Assembly (NCBI RefSeq): GCF_014083865.1
Contig: NZ_JACEFA010000020.1
Span: 1-32,890, forward strand
Source: Paraliobacillus salinarum
GTDB taxonomy: Bacteria > Bacillota > Bacilli > Bacillales > Amphibacillaceae
DNA length: 32,890 nucleotides
Direction: 5' to 3'
The notes beneath the pieces are model-generated. The model was not told where the DNA came from. It searched no databases and was given only the letters and a program-made list of their open reading frames with translations. Below, in pieces: positions 31,510 through 32,890 of the stretch; within the stretch, counting starts at the first letter, position 1, and each line of letters starts with the position of its first letter. The position numbers and the translations under genes are program-made.

Positions 31510-32361
31510 TTACCCATCCTTCTTCACTTCTTTTCGATACTTAGATGGTGTTTGATCCGTAAAACGTTTAAAAGATTGTGTGAAGAAAGATTGAGAAGAG
31601 AAACCTACAATTTCTGCAATAGATGCAATACTGTAATTTGTTGTCTCAAGTAGTAATTTCGCTTCTCTGACACGAACCTTCTGTAAGTATTCAATTGGTG
31701 ATACCCCGATATCTTTTTTAAAAGTATGGGCTAAGTAAAACTTATTAATATGCCCGATTTCTGCTAACGAATCAAGGGAGATGTCTTCTCGATAATTTTG
31801 ATTTAAATAATGTTGAATTAATGAAACAGAACGGTTTAGGTTTTTCGTTTCTGTCTTTGTAAGTGTAAATTTTTTGTCACGTCTCAACTTAATAATTAAT
31901 ATTTCAATAATATTTTGACAGACGATTTCATAGTCATCATCATTTTGTTTAATTTCATGCAATAGCTTATTTAAATAAAACAAAATGTCTTTTTGATCGC
32001 CGTGATAGGTGAACAACCCCATCTGAGACTCTTCTTCATCTGGAAGAGAAAAGGATAACCCCTCTATTCCTAAAGCAATATACTCAAGTGAATCAAGAGA
32101 ATTAGATTTTTCAGTGTGTTCCACGTTTGGATTTATAATAACTAAATCATTTTCCTTCACGGGGACTTCTTGATTTTGAAGTAAGATAACTCCCTTACCT
32201 TTAACAATATAAAATAGTTCTGTGAAATGATGGGTGTGCTTGGTGCTATGCCAGCCTTTATCATATGCTGTATGCGTAATATACAACAGTTTTAAAGGCA
32301 TCTTCGTAATATCTTGATTTGTCATTCGATACACTTCATAAGACAAGTCATTCGCCCCCAT
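31510..32361 (-). CDS. AraC-family regulator with N-terminal cupin domain
   Basis: A 283-aa regulator. The N-terminal cupin fold has HSTKHTHHFTELFYIVKGKG (about 37-56) and probably binds a small ligand such as a sugar. A helical linker leads to a C-terminal double HTH with EDISLDSLAEIGHINKFYLA and YSIASIAEIVGFSSQSFFTQ, ending TPSKYRKE. It is divergent from a sugar ABC permease gene, a common arrangement where the AraC protein activates the transporter operon. The ATG at 32361 lacks a ribosome binding site. A TTG at 32346, a few bases after GGGGGCGA, is an alternative start that would remove five residues. Confidence 0.88.
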   Translation of the reverse strand: MGANDLSYEVYRMTNQDITKMPLKLLYITHTAYDKGWHSTKHTHHFTELFYIVKGKGVILLQNQEVPVKENDLVIINPNVEHTEKSNSLDSLEYIALGIEGLSFSLPDEEESQMGLFTYHGDQKDILFYLNKLLHEIKQNDDDYEIVCQNIIEILIIKLRRDKKFTLTKTETKNLNRSVSLIQHYLNQNYREDISLDSLAEIGHINKFYLAHTFKKDIGVSPIEYLQKVRVREAKLLLETTNYSIASIAEIVGFSSQSFFTQSFKRFTDQTPSKYRKEVKKDG

Positions 32362-32450
32362 TTTATTGGTTCGTTTTATCGTATAACAAATTTTAACTCA
32401 AGTTATTACAAAAAGCAATATATATAAAAAAGTCAACAAGATGTTTATTG

Positions 32451-32464
32451 TGTAAACGTTTTAA
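32451..32464 (+). promoter_or_regulatory. cre/LacI-type operator upstream of the ABC transporter
   Basis: TGTAAACGTTTTAA matches the Bacillus cre consensus TGNAANCGNTNNCA at all fixed positions except the C near the end. It lies about 125 bp upstream of the permease start. CcpA (carbon catabolite repression) or a local LacI-family protein could bind; AraC-type control may add to it. Confidence 0.5.
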
Positions 32465-32494
32465 TATGGGATAAGATGAAGTCATAAAGGGAAA

Positions 32495-32539
32495 GCTATC
32501 AACTTAAAAAGCTATGGATGAAAAGGATTAATTGATAGC
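32495..32539. repeat. Inverted repeat GCTATCAA / TTGATAGC in the ABC operon leader
   Basis: Perfect 8-bp arms at 32495-32502 and 32532-32539 with a 29-nt spacer containing a third partial copy of the arm (GCTATGGA). It lies between the cre-like site and the permease start. Confidence 0.6.
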
Positions 32540-32588
32540 AAGTAGGCTTGTTTATGATCTTATATGATTAAAAAAAGGGGTGTACGCC

Positions 32589-32890
32589 ATGAATAAAAAA
32601 GGATCAAGAAACCTATTTATTGCAGTATGTGTTGCGCCAGCAGTGCTTTTGCTAGCGACGTTTATGATTTTGCCAACGATTGAGGTATTTCGTATGTCTA
32701 TGTATCGTTGGGGCGGATTCTCAAATACAAGAGAGTTTGTTGGTCTAGATAACTTTAAAGTGTTGTGGAATGACATGGACTTCATTCAATCGTTCCAAAA
32801 CTCGATTCTATTGATTGTGCTTGTAGCAATCATTACGTTGATCTTTGCGGTATTCTTCGCAGCGGTGTTAACGAAAGAACAAGTAAAAGG
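32589..32890 (+). CDS. Carbohydrate ABC transporter permease (MalF-type), 5' part
   Basis: The first ~100 residues of a binding-protein-dependent permease are present; the gene runs out of the window. A first transmembrane helix (LFIAVCVAPAVLLLATFMI) is followed by the typical LPTIEVFRMSMYRW and FVGLDNFKVLW segment of MalF/UgpA-type sugar permeases. A second helix begins at SILLIVLVAIITLIFAVFFA. The ATG at 32589 follows AAAGGGGTG. The divergent AraC-type gene and the cre-like site support a sugar-inducible, glucose-repressed operon. Confidence 0.88.
   Translation, partial: MNKKGSRNLFIAVCVAPAVLLLATFMILPTIEVFRMSMYRWGGFSNTREFVGLDNFKVLWNDMDFIQSFQNSILLIVLVAIITLIFAVFFAAVLTKEQVK

Noticed and set aside
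32552-32785. 77-codon minus-strand frame opposite the ABC permease start
   Set aside because: It is antisense to the permease, which has a good ribosome binding site and typical MalF-type sequence.

Overview
The window is a low-GC, Gram-positive chromosomal segment, most likely from a Bacillaceae genus of the Oceanobacillus/Gracilibacillus/Bacillus type. The basis is the AT-rich sequence, strong AGGAGG-type ribosome binding sites, frequent TTG/GTG starts, and an rRNA-tRNA array, LicR-type PTS regulator, YuzF-like protein and MhqO/MhqD pair that are all Bacillus-like. Genus is inference.

Layout. Positions 1-1760 hold the end of an rRNA operon: the 23S 3' end, 5S, and 14 tRNA genes in Bacillus trnD-like order, closed by a strong terminator. 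A flavohemoglobin gene (hmp) follows, with an NsrR-like palindrome over its predicted transcription start. Positions 3703-9560 are a beta-glucoside utilisation locus: a LicR-type activator, PTS IIA, IIB and IIC, and a GH1 6-phospho-beta-glucosidase. Positions 9826-11843 (minus strand) are a coiled-coil phasin-like protein and an ABC1/UbiB-family kinase-like protein. A SIMPL-domain protein and an ASCH-domain protein come next. Positions 13639-15506 are a run of very small membrane proteins. One of them, DUF6366-like, is interrupted by an in-frame TGA, and the run ends in a truncated ANT(6)-like nucleotidyltransferase. An orphan LytS-type sensor kinase (minus) and a Gfo/Idh/MocA oxidoreductase (plus) diverge from 16.8 kb.

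Positions 18364-20125 are a quinone-stress operon, MhqO-like dioxygenase plus MhqD-like hydrolase. Its near-consensus promoter overlaps an MhqR-like palindrome. Positions 20396-22662 hold a small membrane protein, a membrane protein broken by two apparent single-base deletions, and a membrane-anchored beta-propeller protein. A YuzF-like gene is on the minus strand. Positions 23276-26888 form a tight three-gene operon: a transporter-like protein of unassigned family, an AllC-type metallohydrolase and an M20D amidohydrolase. A CaCA cation exchanger on the minus strand sits behind a yybP-ykoY manganese riboswitch with its own terminator. The right end has two unknown small proteins, a long-chain ChrA transporter, a membrane zincin (HELIH), an AraC/cupin regulator on the minus strand, and the start of a sugar ABC permease behind a cre/LacI-like site and a long inverted repeat.

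No CRISPR array, insertion sequence, prophage or established defence system was seen. Most of the window is ordinary metabolic and stress-response chromosome. The points most worth a second look are the Mn riboswitch-CaCA pairing, the mhq and hmp operators, three decaying genes, the unassigned transporter-hydrolase operon, and the small-membrane-protein cluster.
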